From Desulfovermiculus halophilus DSM 18834 (GTDB lineage Bacteria; Desulfobacterota; Desulfovibrionia; Desulfovibrionales; Desulfothermaceae), in NCBI RefSeq assembly GCF_000620765.1, contig NZ_JIAK01000014.1, forward strand, positions 1 to 64,000: DNA of 64,000 nucleotides, written 5' to 3'. The notes beneath the pieces are model-generated. The model saw nothing but the letters and a program-made list of their open reading frames with translations, made no database searches and was not told the origin of the DNA. Made by a program: the position numbers and the translations under genes. Positions within the stretch are counted from its first letter, which is position 1. Each line of letters opens with the position of its first letter. Positions 15,137 through 23,531 of the stretch are shown in pieces.

Positions 15137-17805
15137 CTGACATTCGACTCCATCCCCAGGCCAGGCTGATCCTGGAGGACTTTGCCCAGGAGCCAGGAAC
15201 ACGGCCGGTCGACAAACGGGTGCGCGACGCGTTTGCCGCAGACTGGCGGGCCGGTCTCCTGGCCATGGCCGCTGATATGCAGGCCGGCCATACCTCACTC
15301 ACCTTCCGTTTTTGGCGGGGGATCGCCGCCTCCTATCTGACCAGGATATGCCGTATGCCTGAGATGGACGGTCCAATCAGGGTCGGACGGCCTTCTGAGG
15401 CTGAGCTGGAGAAATGGATCTCTTCCGCTCCGCCCATGACCGGGGGGGAATATCTCAGCCAGGACATGCTGATCCGAATCTGGGATTCGTTGGCGGACTG
15501 GGGCCGGGAGGCGATTGCCCGGGCCGGGAGCATAGAATCATTCATCAGCGACCGGGCGCCGGGCTGGAAGCGGGTAGGCCGAGTCACCTTTCATCTGGCG
15601 GAAAACAAACAGGATGCAGACCGCCCGTTTGCCTTCATGGCCACATTCACCACCGGCCTTGGGTCCCAGGGGCGGGCAAAGCACGTGCCCCTGCGCAAGG
15701 CCCTGGAGATGTACTCCGGCCCGGAGGACAAGCAGGGCCTGGTCAAGCTGCTTACTCCGGTCCATGAGGCGGCCAAGCAATGTCCATGGGTGAAGGACCT
15801 TGTATCCAGCGGGCGGATATATCACCCCATGGCCTGGACGGCTGATCAGGCCTATACGATGCTCCGATCGGCTCCTGTACTGGAGGAATGCGGCCTGAGC
15901 GTGCGTCTTCCCGATTGGTGGTCCAAACGGCCGAAAGCCCAGGTACAGGTCACCATCGGGGAGGAGAAGAAGACAGGCCTGGATGCAAGCAGCCTGCTGG
16001 ACTTCAATGTGGACGTCGCTGTCGGGGATGTGCAGCTCACACAGGAAGAAATCAATGAGCTTCTGTCCCAGAAGGACAACCTGGTCTTTCTCAAGGGGCG
16101 CTGGGTGGAGGTGGACCAGGACAAGCTGGGGCAGGCCCTGGAGCACTGGAAAAAGGTGGAGGCTGAGGCCAAAGAGGGACGGATAGGCTTTATAGAGGGC
16201 ATGCGTCTTCTGGCCGGGGCATCAACCGACCTGCAGCAGGAGGAGAGTGAGGACAGGCGGCGTTGGGTGCATGTTGGCGCTGGAAACGCCCTGCAGCAGA
16301 CTTTGAATCAGCTGCGTGATCCCAGCAGCCTGCAGGGTGCGGGGACGCCACTGGGGATTACAGCCGAGCTTCGTCCCTATCAGCTGGAAGGGATGAACTG
16401 GATGGCCTTTGTGACCGGGCTGGGTCTGGGGGCCTGCCTGGCCGACGACATGGGGCTGGGCAAGACCCTGCAGGTTCTGGCCCTTCTTGCCAGGAGAAAC
16501 GGCAATTCCGGCTCAAATCCTGCGCTTTTGATCATCCCGGCCTCCCTGCTGGGCAACTGGAAGAACGAGGCCGAGGCCTTCGCGCCCGGCCTGAAGCTAA
16601 AGACTGTGCATCCCTCGGAGGTCAGCCGCAAGGAGCTGCAGGAGCTGGCAGGTGATGTGCAGAACCGGTTGTCGGCTTACGATCTGGTGGTGACCACCTA
16701 TTCCATGGTCCACCGCCTGACCTGGCTCAGGGAGATGACCTGGTCCCTGATTATCCTGGATGAAGCCCAGGCGATCAAGAATCCATCCACCAGGCAGACC
16801 AGGGCGGTGAAGAAGCTTCCGGCCCAGGCCAGGATCGCTCTGACCGGGACCCCGATCGAGAATCGTCTCGGGGACCTGTGGTCTCTTTTTGACTTCTTGA
16901 ATCCCGGTCTGCTGGGATCCTCCAAGGTGTTTCAGGGGTTTGTCAAAACCCTGCAGGCCCGGGAACAGGATCAGTTCGGCCCCTTGCGCAGGCTGGTGGG
17001 GCCTTATATCCTGCGCAGACTGAAGACCGATGCCAAGGTTATTTCCGATCTTCCGGACAAAACGGAAACCGTGCGCTACTGCAACTTGAGCAAAGACCAG
17101 GTCAAACACTACACGCATATCGTCCAGTCCATGCAGAAAAGCCTGCAGTCTGTGGACAAAATGGCCAGGCGGGGCCTGGTCCTGCAGACGCTCACCCGGT
17201 TGAAGCAGGTGTGCAATCATCCAAGCCAATTGACCGGGGACGGGGAGTTCAGACCGGAAAACAGCGGCAAGTTCAACCGGATTCGGGAGCTCTGTGCAGA
17301 GCTGGCTGAACGGCAGGAAAAGGTCCTGGTCTTCACCCAGTTCCGGGAGATCATTCCCGCTCTGGAGGAGCATTTGGCCGGGATATTCGGCCGGCCCGGC
17401 CTGGTTCTGCACGGTGCGACCCGGGTGGGACAACGAAGCAGGCTGGTGGAGCAGTTCCAGGAAGAGAATGGCCCGCCCTTTTTCATCGCCTCCCTCAAGG
17501 TCGGGGGAACGGGCCTGAACCTCACTGCGGCCTCACATGTCATCCACTTTGACCGCTGGTGGAATCCGGCCGTTGAAAATCAGGCTACGGACCGTACCTA
17601 CCGCATCGGGCAGCGCAAGAACGTGCTGGTCCATAAGTTCGTGACCACAGGGACCATAGAAGAACGGATCGATCGGCTGATCGAGGAGAAAAAGGAGCTG
17701 GCCGAAGATGTGCTTTCCGGCAGTGGAGAGGTCAAGTTGACCGAGCTGCCGGACGAGGAACTCCTGGACCTGGTCAGGCTGGACGTGACCAGGGCCATGG
17801 GGTGA
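15133..17805 (+). CDS. SNF2-family DNA-dependent ATPase/helicase
   Basis: An 890-residue protein. Residues 1-400 resemble the bacterial SNF2-associated N-terminal region, including the late QEEINELLSQKDNLVFLKGRWVE-like segment of which VFLKGRWVEVD is most telling. The helicase core follows: DDMGLGKT near residue 438, LDEAQAIKN near 541, LTGTPIENRL, and in the second lobe VGGTGLNLTAA and TDRTYRIGQ near 819. It should translocate on duplex DNA using ATP and remodel protein-DNA complexes. The ATG at 15133 overlaps the YkgJ stop; the frame is open further upstream but that part lies in YkgJ. Two SWIM-domain genes follow, a pairing also seen as YwqA/YwqB in Bacillus. Confidence 0.95.
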   Translation: MTDIRLHPQARLILEDFAQEPGTRPVDKRVRDAFAADWRAGLLAMAADMQAGHTSLTFRFWRGIAASYLTRICRMPEMDGPIRVGRPSEAELEKWISSAPPMTGGEYLSQDMLIRIWDSLADWGREAIARAGSIESFISDRAPGWKRVGRVTFHLAENKQDADRPFAFMATFTTGLGSQGRAKHVPLRKALEMYSGPEDKQGLVKLLTPVHEAAKQCPWVKDLVSSGRIYHPMAWTADQAYTMLRSAPVLEECGLSVRLPDWWSKRPKAQVQVTIGEEKKTGLDASSLLDFNVDVAVGDVQLTQEEINELLSQKDNLVFLKGRWVEVDQDKLGQALEHWKKVEAEAKEGRIGFIEGMRLLAGASTDLQQEESEDRRRWVHVGAGNALQQTLNQLRDPSSLQGAGTPLGITAELRPYQLEGMNWMAFVTGLGLGACLADDMGLGKTLQVLALLARRNGNSGSNPALLIIPASLLGNWKNEAEAFAPGLKLKTVHPSEVSRKELQELAGDVQNRLSAYDLVVTTYSMVHRLTWLREMTWSLIILDEAQAIKNPSTRQTRAVKKLPAQARIALTGTPIENRLGDLWSLFDFLNPGLLGSSKVFQGFVKTLQAREQDQFGPLRRLVGPYILRRLKTDAKVISDLPDKTETVRYCNLSKDQVKHYTHIVQSMQKSLQSVDKMARRGLVLQTLTRLKQVCNHPSQLTGDGEFRPENSGKFNRIRELCAELAERQEKVLVFTQFREIIPALEEHLAGIFGRPGLVLHGATRVGQRSRLVEQFQEENGPPFFIASLKVGGTGLNLTAASHVIHFDRWWNPAVENQATDRTYRIGQRKNVLVHKFVTTGTIEERIDRLIEEKKELAEDVLSGSGEVKLTELPDEELLDLVRLDVTRAMG

Positions 17806-17829
17806 GGAGTGAAGACAGAGGACAGGAGT

Positions 17830-18549
17830 ATGAAACACGCTGATTGGCCGAGATTCATCCCGGTTTCCGAGCGCAGGGCCAAGGCCGAAGAGCGCCTTGA
17901 AGCCATGCGGGCCCAAGGAATGGATATACTGCCTGAGCGGGCAACGGGGCGGGATATGGCCAGCAGTATATGGGGCAGGGGGTGGTGCCGGCATATGCAG
18001 TCCCTGCCCAAGATTGGCAAGCATCTGGCCCGGGGCAAGATCTACGCCCGCAACGGCTCCATCCGGCATTTGGAGATCCTGCCGGGGCAGATCAGGGCCC
18101 TGGTCATGGGTACAGATATCTATGCAGTAAGCATACCGGTTTTGCCTCTCAGCGGCAATGTGTGGCAGGAGATAAAGGACCTGAGCCTGGGTCGGATAGA
18201 AAACGTGCAGGATGTGTATCAGGGAGAGCTTCCTTCTGATGTCATGGACAAGCTCATGGATATACCAAAAGGGATCTTCCCCGGTCCCAAGGAATTCAGT
18301 CTGCGTTGCGAGTGCTCAGAGCAAAAACCTGTATGCAAACATGCGGCCGCGGTTCTTTATGGCGCAGGGTCCCGTCTGGATCAGCACCCGGAGCTCTTGT
18401 TCACCTTGCGGGGGGTAAAGGCCCAGAGCCTGGTCACATCGTGGACCAAAAAGGTGCGGGACCGGTTTGAAGAAAAGAAAAGCATCCTGGATTTTGAGCA
18501 GGCCAAGGATATTTTTGACCTGGAGTGGGATCAAGAACCTAAAACCTGA
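17830..18549 (+). CDS. SWIM zinc-finger protein, first of two
   Basis: A 239-residue protein. The SWIM motif Cys-x-Cys-x(n)-Cys-x-His is visible as CECSEQKPVCKHAAAVLYG near residue 160. An N-terminal block (PRFIPVSERRAKAEERLEAM, then WGRGWCRHM and YARNGSIRHLEI) is shared with the next gene, showing a tandem duplication. SWIM domains bind zinc and are often partnered with SNF2 ATPases, probably for DNA or protein contact. GAGGA lies seven bases before the ATG at 17830; an in-frame GTG at 17809 has poorer spacing. It starts 24 bases after the helicase stop. Confidence 0.9.
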   Translation: MKHADWPRFIPVSERRAKAEERLEAMRAQGMDILPERATGRDMASSIWGRGWCRHMQSLPKIGKHLARGKIYARNGSIRHLEILPGQIRALVMGTDIYAVSIPVLPLSGNVWQEIKDLSLGRIENVQDVYQGELPSDVMDKLMDIPKGIFPGPKEFSLRCECSEQKPVCKHAAAVLYGAGSRLDQHPELLFTLRGVKAQSLVTSWTKKVRDRFEEKKSILDFEQAKDIFDLEWDQEPKT

Positions 18550-18575
18550 TGTAAAGCAGGACATGGAGATAGGTT

Positions 18576-19718
18576 ATGGCTCGACGGAGACGGTGGCCCA
18601 GGTATGTGCCTGTGGCTGAGCGCCGGGCCAAGGCCCAGAAAAAAGTGCGGCAGCTGCGCAGGAAAGGCGTGGATATCCGTCCGGTGCAGATTGAGGGCCG
18701 GGTTATTGCCCGCAGCTTTTGGGGCCAGGGATGGTGCACCCATCTGGAATCGTTTTCCGACTTTTCCAACCGTCTGCCCCGGGGGCGGACCTATGTGCGC
18801 AACGGCTCGGTCTGTCATTTGGAGATCGAGCCCGGTCACGCAGCTGCCATGGTCAGTGGCTCCCGGATCTATGACGTACGCATCGGCATCCAGGAACTGA
18901 GTTCCGCTGTCTGGGAAGACGTAAAGCACAAATGTTCGGGCAGCATCGGGTCCTTGCTGGAGCTGTTGCAGGGCAGGCTCTCGGAGGAAGTGATGCATGT
19001 GGTCACAGATGCCCGGCAGGGTCTCTTCCCCAGACCGGAGGAGATCTCTCTGTACTGCAGCTGTCCGGACTGGGCGACGATGTGCAAGCATGTGGCCGCA
19101 GTTTTGTACGGTATAGGACACCGCCTGGATGAGGAACCCGAGCTTTTGTTCACCTTGCGCGGGGTCGATCCCAGGGAGCTCATAGCCCCGGATTTTACGG
19201 CGGCTGATGAAATGGCAGATACGGGTGAGGATTGTATCAGCTTGGACCAAGTGGGAGATATCTTCGGCATTGATATGGATGAGGATGCCCAGAAGCAGGG
19301 GGGAGATTCAGCAAGTCATGCCTCACCTTCCGAGATCGGGGAGCAGGTTGATCCAAGATGCCCGAATCCCGGTAGCCGGGATACAGACCACGAACAGAGC
19401 TTTGCGCAGGAATCATCCAAAAGCGCCGGATCAAAGGCGGTGACCTCCCAGCAGGCAGGATCTGCCCGGCATACACCTGTCCAGGCGACAGCCCGGGCCA
19501 CGTCCGGCAGGGAACCTCTGGATCCTCCGACCGGAGAAAAGATAACCCGTCTGCGTGAGCAGTGCGGCCAGTCCGGTCCGGAGTTTGCCAAGAGTCTGGG
19601 CGTTTCGGTGGCCAGCGTGTACCGGTGGGAAAACACGCCCGGAACGCTTACCCTGCACAGGCGGACCTTGACGGCCTTGCGGCGGCTGTATCTGGATCTG
19701 AACGGCAGGACGCAATAA
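18576..19718 (+). CDS. SWIM zinc-finger protein with C-terminal helix-turn-helix, second of two
   Basis: A 380-residue paralogue of the preceding protein. Residues 1-220 align with it, including YVRNGSVCHLEI and the SWIM motif CSCPDWATMCKHVAAVLYG near residue 160. A Ser/Gln/Asp-rich linker of about 90 residues (230-320) leads to a C-terminal XRE-like helix-turn-helix (LREQCGQSGPEFAKSLGVSV, then YRWEN) at about 325-375. This suggests sequence-specific DNA binding for the SNF2-SWIM module. The gene follows the first SWIM gene by 26 bases and is the last of the coupled set YkgJ-SNF2-SWIM-SWIM/HTH. Confidence 0.9.
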   Translation: MARRRRWPRYVPVAERRAKAQKKVRQLRRKGVDIRPVQIEGRVIARSFWGQGWCTHLESFSDFSNRLPRGRTYVRNGSVCHLEIEPGHAAAMVSGSRIYDVRIGIQELSSAVWEDVKHKCSGSIGSLLELLQGRLSEEVMHVVTDARQGLFPRPEEISLYCSCPDWATMCKHVAAVLYGIGHRLDEEPELLFTLRGVDPRELIAPDFTAADEMADTGEDCISLDQVGDIFGIDMDEDAQKQGGDSASHASPSEIGEQVDPRCPNPGSRDTDHEQSFAQESSKSAGSKAVTSQQAGSARHTPVQATARATSGREPLDPPTGEKITRLREQCGQSGPEFAKSLGVSVASVYRWENTPGTLTLHRRTLTALRRLYLDLNGRTQ

Positions 19719-19754
19719 ACAGCTTTTTGTCATCATTTAATAAGAGGGGCGCAT

Positions 19755-20705
19755 GTGACCAAGCTCGTATTTTTTCATTCCGTACCCGACGATGTGTTTG
19801 AGGAGATGCAGGCTGAATTTCCGGAAGTGAGCATGGACCAGCGCACAACCAGGCAGTCCCTGCAGGAGGTTTTGCCCCAGGCCGAGGTTCTGGTCACCTT
19901 CAAGTGCGACCAGTCCATGCTGGATCAGGCACCGGCTCTGAAATGGGTCCAGGCCCTGTCCACCGGAGTGGATACCTTGCCGGTGCAGGACCTTCAGGAC
20001 CGGGGTGTTATGCTGACCTCGACCACTGGAATGCATGCCGGGCACATGTCAGAGCTGGCGATCATGGCTATGCTCATGCTGGCCAGGAACATGCATCAGG
20101 TCCTCAGGAATCAAGGCTTGAAGGTCTGGGATCGTGATGTCGCCCAGGACGAAATCGCCGGGAAAACGGTGGGGATCCTGGGCCTGGGCAGCATCGGGCG
20201 GGAGGTGGCCCGGAAGGCTTCCTGCTTGGGGATGCAGGTCGTCGGGGTCAAAAAGCATCCGGAACCGGTGGACAATGTGAGCCGTCTCTACGCCCTGGAC
20301 GGCTTGGACGAGGTCTTTGCCCACAGTGACTATATCATCAACCTTCTTCCTTTGACTGAGGAGACCAGAGAGTGCATCGGAGCCAGCCAGTTTGGGGCCA
20401 TGCCTGCCGGGGGCTGTTTCGTCAATTTGGGCCGGGGCGGAAGCGTGGACGAAAAGGCGTTGATCCAGGCCTTGGAGAGGGGGACTGTGCGGGCGGCCGT
20501 ATGCGATGTCTTTTCCCAGGAGCCGCTTCCTGCAGACAGCCCGCTCTGGGGAGTGGACAATCTGATTGTCATGCCCCACATCGGGGGGCAGAACCCAAAC
20601 TATATGCGCAAGGCCGCGCCCATTATCCGGCACAACCTGCGGGCCTATCTGGATGGACGCCTGGAACAGATGCAGAACGTGTACCGCCCGGATCGGGGAT
20701 ATTGA
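19755..20705 (+). CDS. D-2-hydroxyacid dehydrogenase (NAD-dependent)
   Basis: A 316-residue enzyme of the D-isomer-specific 2-hydroxyacid dehydrogenase family. The Rossmann motif GLGSIG is near residue 142; the catalytic Arg is in NLGRGG (about 225), Glu about 254, and His in MPHIGG (about 274). It reduces a 2-oxoacid to a D-2-hydroxyacid in the cytoplasm; the substrate is not evident, and the short form lacks the ACT domain of phosphoglycerate dehydrogenase. The start is a GTG at 19755, five bases after GAGGGG; no ATG is suitably placed. Confidence 0.92.
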   Translation: MTKLVFFHSVPDDVFEEMQAEFPEVSMDQRTTRQSLQEVLPQAEVLVTFKCDQSMLDQAPALKWVQALSTGVDTLPVQDLQDRGVMLTSTTGMHAGHMSELAIMAMLMLARNMHQVLRNQGLKVWDRDVAQDEIAGKTVGILGLGSIGREVARKASCLGMQVVGVKKHPEPVDNVSRLYALDGLDEVFAHSDYIINLLPLTEETRECIGASQFGAMPAGGCFVNLGRGGSVDEKALIQALERGTVRAAVCDVFSQEPLPADSPLWGVDNLIVMPHIGGQNPNYMRKAAPIIRHNLRAYLDGRLEQMQNVYRPDRGY

Positions 20706-20873
20706 TTCCATCCTGGGATCAGGATGTAGGAAGCCCTCGGCTGCTTTGCCTGGATATTTTGCTCAACGTCATTCCCGGATACGTTGAATGTCAGGCGCCT
20801 GGCGATTCGGGAAAAAAGCTTTGAAATCGCAATAATCTGACAATGTTGTATGAAAGACTGTTATGAGTTAATG
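20706..20873. other. Spacer with small inverted repeats only
   Basis: Part of the 577-bp gap after the hydroxyacid dehydrogenase gene. CAACGT and ACGTTG flank 11 bases near 20766-20788, and a short CCTGGGATCAGG imperfect palindrome lies just after the stop. I see no gene or clear terminator. Confidence 0.45.
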
Positions 20874-20936
20874 GTTATCAGAATCTGATTGGGTAACCAC
20901 TCCCAGTCGGTATCGGTATCGGTATCGAAATCGTTT
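20874..20936 (+). repeat. Hexamer-rich dispersed repeat, short copy D (left part, interrupted)
   Basis: It holds ATGAGTTAATGGTTATCAG, the GATTGGGTAACC hairpin segment, three TATCGG hexamers and GAAATCGTTT. In the intact copies the next bases are GTATGCTTGG; here a 282-bp MITE intervenes and the repeat resumes at 21219 with AATCGTTTGTATGCTT. Confidence 0.85.
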
Positions 20937-21218
20937 GGTTTTTCGACGTAGCCTGTGGGTTTTTAGGGTTTGTCATCTCTTCTGTGTGCCCACTTTCGGC
21001 CCGGTACTTTCTAAGTCCCGCTAAAGGGGGATCCCTGCCCCCTCCAGGCACTCACATGATGGTCATTGCCTTCAGATGGACTGAGCATATCATGCATGTG
21101 AGTGCCTGGTTTCCCCCTTTTGGCGGGACCAAGAAAATGTGCGGGCCTGCCGCTCACGGCACACAGAAGAGACGGCAAACTCTTATGTAGGCAATTCCAC
21201 TTTCTGTGTCGAAGAGCC
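20937..21218. mobile_element. MITE-like element, copy 1, with 8-bp target duplication
   Basis: A 282-bp element bounded by GGTTTTTCGAC at the left and the reverse complement of GGCTCTTCGAC at the right (imperfect terminal repeats of about 22 bases, 15 matching). The 8 bases AATCGTTT occur on both sides (20929-20936 and 21219-21226), an exact target duplication. Inside, CCAGGCACTCACATG and its perfect complement CATGTGAGTGCCTGG form a hairpin, extended by CCGCTAAAGGGGGA against TCCCCCTTTTGGCGG. It has no transposase. Ends and 8-bp duplication resemble the ISL3 family, which could supply the transposase in trans. Its second copy is at 27731. Confidence 0.88.
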
Positions 21219-21245
21219 AATCGTTTGTATGCTTCGGTGCGCCTG
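21219..21245 (+). repeat. Right remainder of repeat copy D
   Basis: AATCGTTTGTATGCTT continues the repeat interrupted by the MITE; the first eight bases are the target duplication. The remainder (CGGTGCGCCTGC) is degenerate relative to copies A and B. The HAD gene ends 38 bases further on. Confidence 0.75.
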
Positions 21246-21282
21246 CTCTGATGGATTGTCACGCAAAACGCGTGACAATGAT

Positions 21283-21933
21283 CTACCGCAGACTGATCAC
21301 CGGCCATCCCCGGGAAGCGGCCTCGGCATGCAGAGTGCTGTCCGGATCCACTGCTACCGGGTTGTGGACCAGTTCCAAGAGGGGCAGGTCGGTATGGGAG
21401 TCGGAATAGAAGAAGCTGCCGTCCAGGGAGTGTCCAGTCGACCGCAGCCAGTCGTTGAGCTTGAGGACCTTGTTCGGGCCAAAGCAGGGTATTCCCTTGA
21501 TTCTGCCGGTCAGGCGGCCGCCTTCTGTCTCCAGGTCAGTGGCCAGCAGATGCTCGACTCCCAGGAGGCGGGCGATAGGTTCGGTGATCAGCCGGGTTGT
21601 GGAGGTGATGATGACCAGGATATGGCCCCAACCGCGGTGCTCGGCCAGAAGGGACTCAGCTTTGGGCAGGCGCATGGGCTGTATGCTGTCCCGGATGAAC
21701 TCCCGGCGCAGCTCGTTCAGTTCGCTCAGGTCAAAGCTGAGCAGAGGCTGAACCATGAACTCTATGTATTCGCGGACGTCCAGATTCCCAGCTAGATACT
21801 CCCGGTAGAAGCGGTCGTTTCCTTCCTTATATGCGCGGTCCACAATGCCTTTGCGGGCCAGAAACTCCCCCCAGGCGTGATCCGAGTCCCCGTTCAGCAG
21901 GGTGCTGTCCAGATCAAATACGGCCAGGGTCAT
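21283..21933 (-). CDS. HAD-superfamily (subfamily IB) phosphatase
   Basis: A protein of 216 residues with the nucleophile motif FDLDSTLL at residues 5-12, a helical cap, VIITSTTRLIT (motif II Ser/Thr) near 107 and FYSDSHTDLPLLE (motif IV) near 178. This arrangement is that of phosphoserine-phosphatase-like HAD-IB hydrolases, whose substrates include phosphoserine and related phosphomonoesters. I prefer the ATG at 21933, which begins just before the nucleophile strand and follows AAGGAAGAG; an upstream ATG at 21960 is possible. It overlaps the M20 peptidase gene by 20 bases, so they are probably co-expressed. Confidence 0.9.
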   Translation of the reverse strand: MTLAVFDLDSTLLNGDSDHAWGEFLARKGIVDRAYKEGNDRFYREYLAGNLDVREYIEFMVQPLLSFDLSELNELRREFIRDSIQPMRLPKAESLLAEHRGWGHILVIITSTTRLITEPIARLLGVEHLLATDLETEGGRLTGRIKGIPCFGPNKVLKLNDWLRSTGHSLDGSFFYSDSHTDLPLLELVHNPVAVDPDSTLHAEAASRGWPVISLR

Positions 21934-23035
21934 GGATCCGCTCTTCCTTGGTCTGTTCATTGCGGGTCAGATGCCCCAGGAACTCGTCCAGCACCGCGTA
22001 CATCTCGTGCACGCTGCTGATGACCACATGTTCGTTTTCCGAGTGCTGGCTCATTTCGCCTTCCGCACCCCAGACGATCCCGGGAATATTGTGCTCTGAG
22101 AGGTGCCGTGCATCGCTGGCCCCATGCTCGAATCCGAATTGGAGCTCAGGACGGAGCTCCCGGAGCATGGTGATATACGGCGAATCTCCGCTGTGAAACA
22201 GTGGCTCGTTCATCTCGATTTCCAGGGTGCCCCGAACCGCCTGCCGGATGGATGCAATCAGCTCATCCGGATCGTCGTTTTCGGTATACCGGATATCGAA
22301 GACCCCTTCAGCCGTCTCCGGAACCTGGTTGTGCGAGGTCCCGGCCCGAAGGGTGCCGAAGTTCAAGGTCCGGTGCCAGTGGTCATCGGTCTGCTGACTG
22401 AAAAAGCTCCGGATGGTCTGATAATCGTCGATCAGTGCATCGATGGCGTTGATCCCCAGCCAGGGTCTGGCCCCGTGGGCGGTTTTCCCCCTGGAGGTGA
22501 GCTTGAGCTTGATTACCCCCTTTTCCTTGACCACGACCTTGTCCGGACTTCCCCCGTCCAGGGCAATGCAGAAATCAGTTGTACAATGCTGCAGGGCGTG
22601 CTTGGCGCCGTTGCATCCCCCGGCCTCCTCATCACCGGTAATCAGGAGGCCAAAGGGCAGGGAGTCTTGGTCCAGACCTTTTTGGCGGGCCTGCTCCAGG
22701 TGAGAGATGTACAAAATGACCGACAAGGCCACTGCGTACTTGTCGTCAATGCTTCCCCGGCCGAAGAGCCTGCCGTTTTCCTCATAGGGGAAAAAGAGCT
22801 CGTCCGGCCCGTTCACGACGTCGATGTGGGTCATCAAGGTAACCGGGACGTTTCCGGAATGAGGGGCAACCAGAAGGGAAGGGACATAGTTGTGGTCTAT
22901 GCGCTGGAAATAGACCTGATGTTCGGCCAGGTGCTCCTGAATGAAGTCCATGCATCTGTGGATCTCTTCCGGGTGGGCGTGCATGCTTTTAAAGCGGATG
23001 AGTTCCTTGGTCAATGATATGACGTCGTCGGTCAT
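21914..23035 (-). CDS. M20 family metallopeptidase (ArgE/DapE/CPG2-like)
   Basis: A 373-residue cytoplasmic hydrolase. The metal-binding pattern is present: TLMTHIDVV near residue 68, GRGSIDDKYA near 92 (bridging Asp) and TGDEEAGG near 129 (catalytic Glu and ligand), with a dimerisation-domain RGKTAHGARP and a C-terminal HGASDARHL. Such enzymes cut dipeptides or N-acyl amino acids. Its start at 23035 lies just after a decayed gene. It is followed by the HAD phosphatase with a 20-base overlap. The exact substrate is unknown. Confidence 0.9.
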   Translation of the reverse strand: MTDDVISLTKELIRFKSMHAHPEEIHRCMDFIQEHLAEHQVYFQRIDHNYVPSLLVAPHSGNVPVTLMTHIDVVNGPDELFFPYEENGRLFGRGSIDDKYAVALSVILYISHLEQARQKGLDQDSLPFGLLITGDEEAGGCNGAKHALQHCTTDFCIALDGGSPDKVVVKEKGVIKLKLTSRGKTAHGARPWLGINAIDALIDDYQTIRSFFSQQTDDHWHRTLNFGTLRAGTSHNQVPETAEGVFDIRYTENDDPDELIASIRQAVRGTLEIEMNEPLFHSGDSPYITMLRELRPELQFGFEHGASDARHLSEHNIPGIVWGAEGEMSQHSENEHVVISSVHEMYAVLDEFLGHLTRNEQTKEERIHDPGRI

Positions 23036-23138
23036 TGCTCATTGTCCTCCACAAAGAGTTTGAGAAACCGGCGGCAGCTGTCCAGGAATGCACTGCAGCC
23101 GGGGAGCGGGGCGTATGACGGTTTTCGTCCCCAGACCA

Positions 23139-23495
23139 CATACGACATAAGGATTGAGAAATGTTCCATCATAGGCGATGGGAAGTCAAGCATGGCTGGG
23201 CTGTAAACCGCATGTCCTGCCCCTTTTTCAAGGTCCCGTTGCCTTTGTCCTTGGCCGGTTCCAGGATGCGGATCAGGCTTTGGGAACGGCCCTGGGTCCA
23301 GGTCTGCATGCGCATTGTCCGTTCCCAGTCCGGACGGTGGATTGTCATGGCCACCTCTCCCCTGGATGCCTGTCCCCGAAGCTGATTCCAGGTCTCTTCG
23401 ATGAGTTCCTGGGCTGAGAGGGCGTGCAGAGGGCGCGGCAGGAGAAGGATGGAGAGGAGAGAGCAGCAGAGGAGGAAAAGGGCTGTTCTGCACAT
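23139..23495 (-). pseudogene. Decayed outer-membrane lipoprotein-sorting (LolA-like) protein gene
   Basis: The frame from 23495 gives a signal peptide (hydrophobic residues 4-20, cleavage near HALSAQ) and then ELIEETWNQLRGQASRGEVAMTI-type sequence ending LIRILEPAKDKGNGTLKKGQDM, typical of the outer-membrane lipoprotein-sorting family. At about 23210-23220 the match moves to the next frame (VYSPAMLDFPSPMMEHFS), and then similarity stops. The normal length is about 250 residues. One frameshift and a 3' truncation therefore disable it. The TGA ending the first frame is not a selenocysteine candidate because nothing family-like follows it in frame. Confidence 0.75.
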
Positions 23496-23531
23496 GCACA
23501 CCTCATAGCCCCACGTTGTCTCTGTGTGGGG

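Noticed and set aside
23139-23220. TGA of the lipoprotein-sorting remnant as selenocysteine
   Set aside because: No family-like residues follow the TGA in the same frame; the match moves to another frame and then ends.
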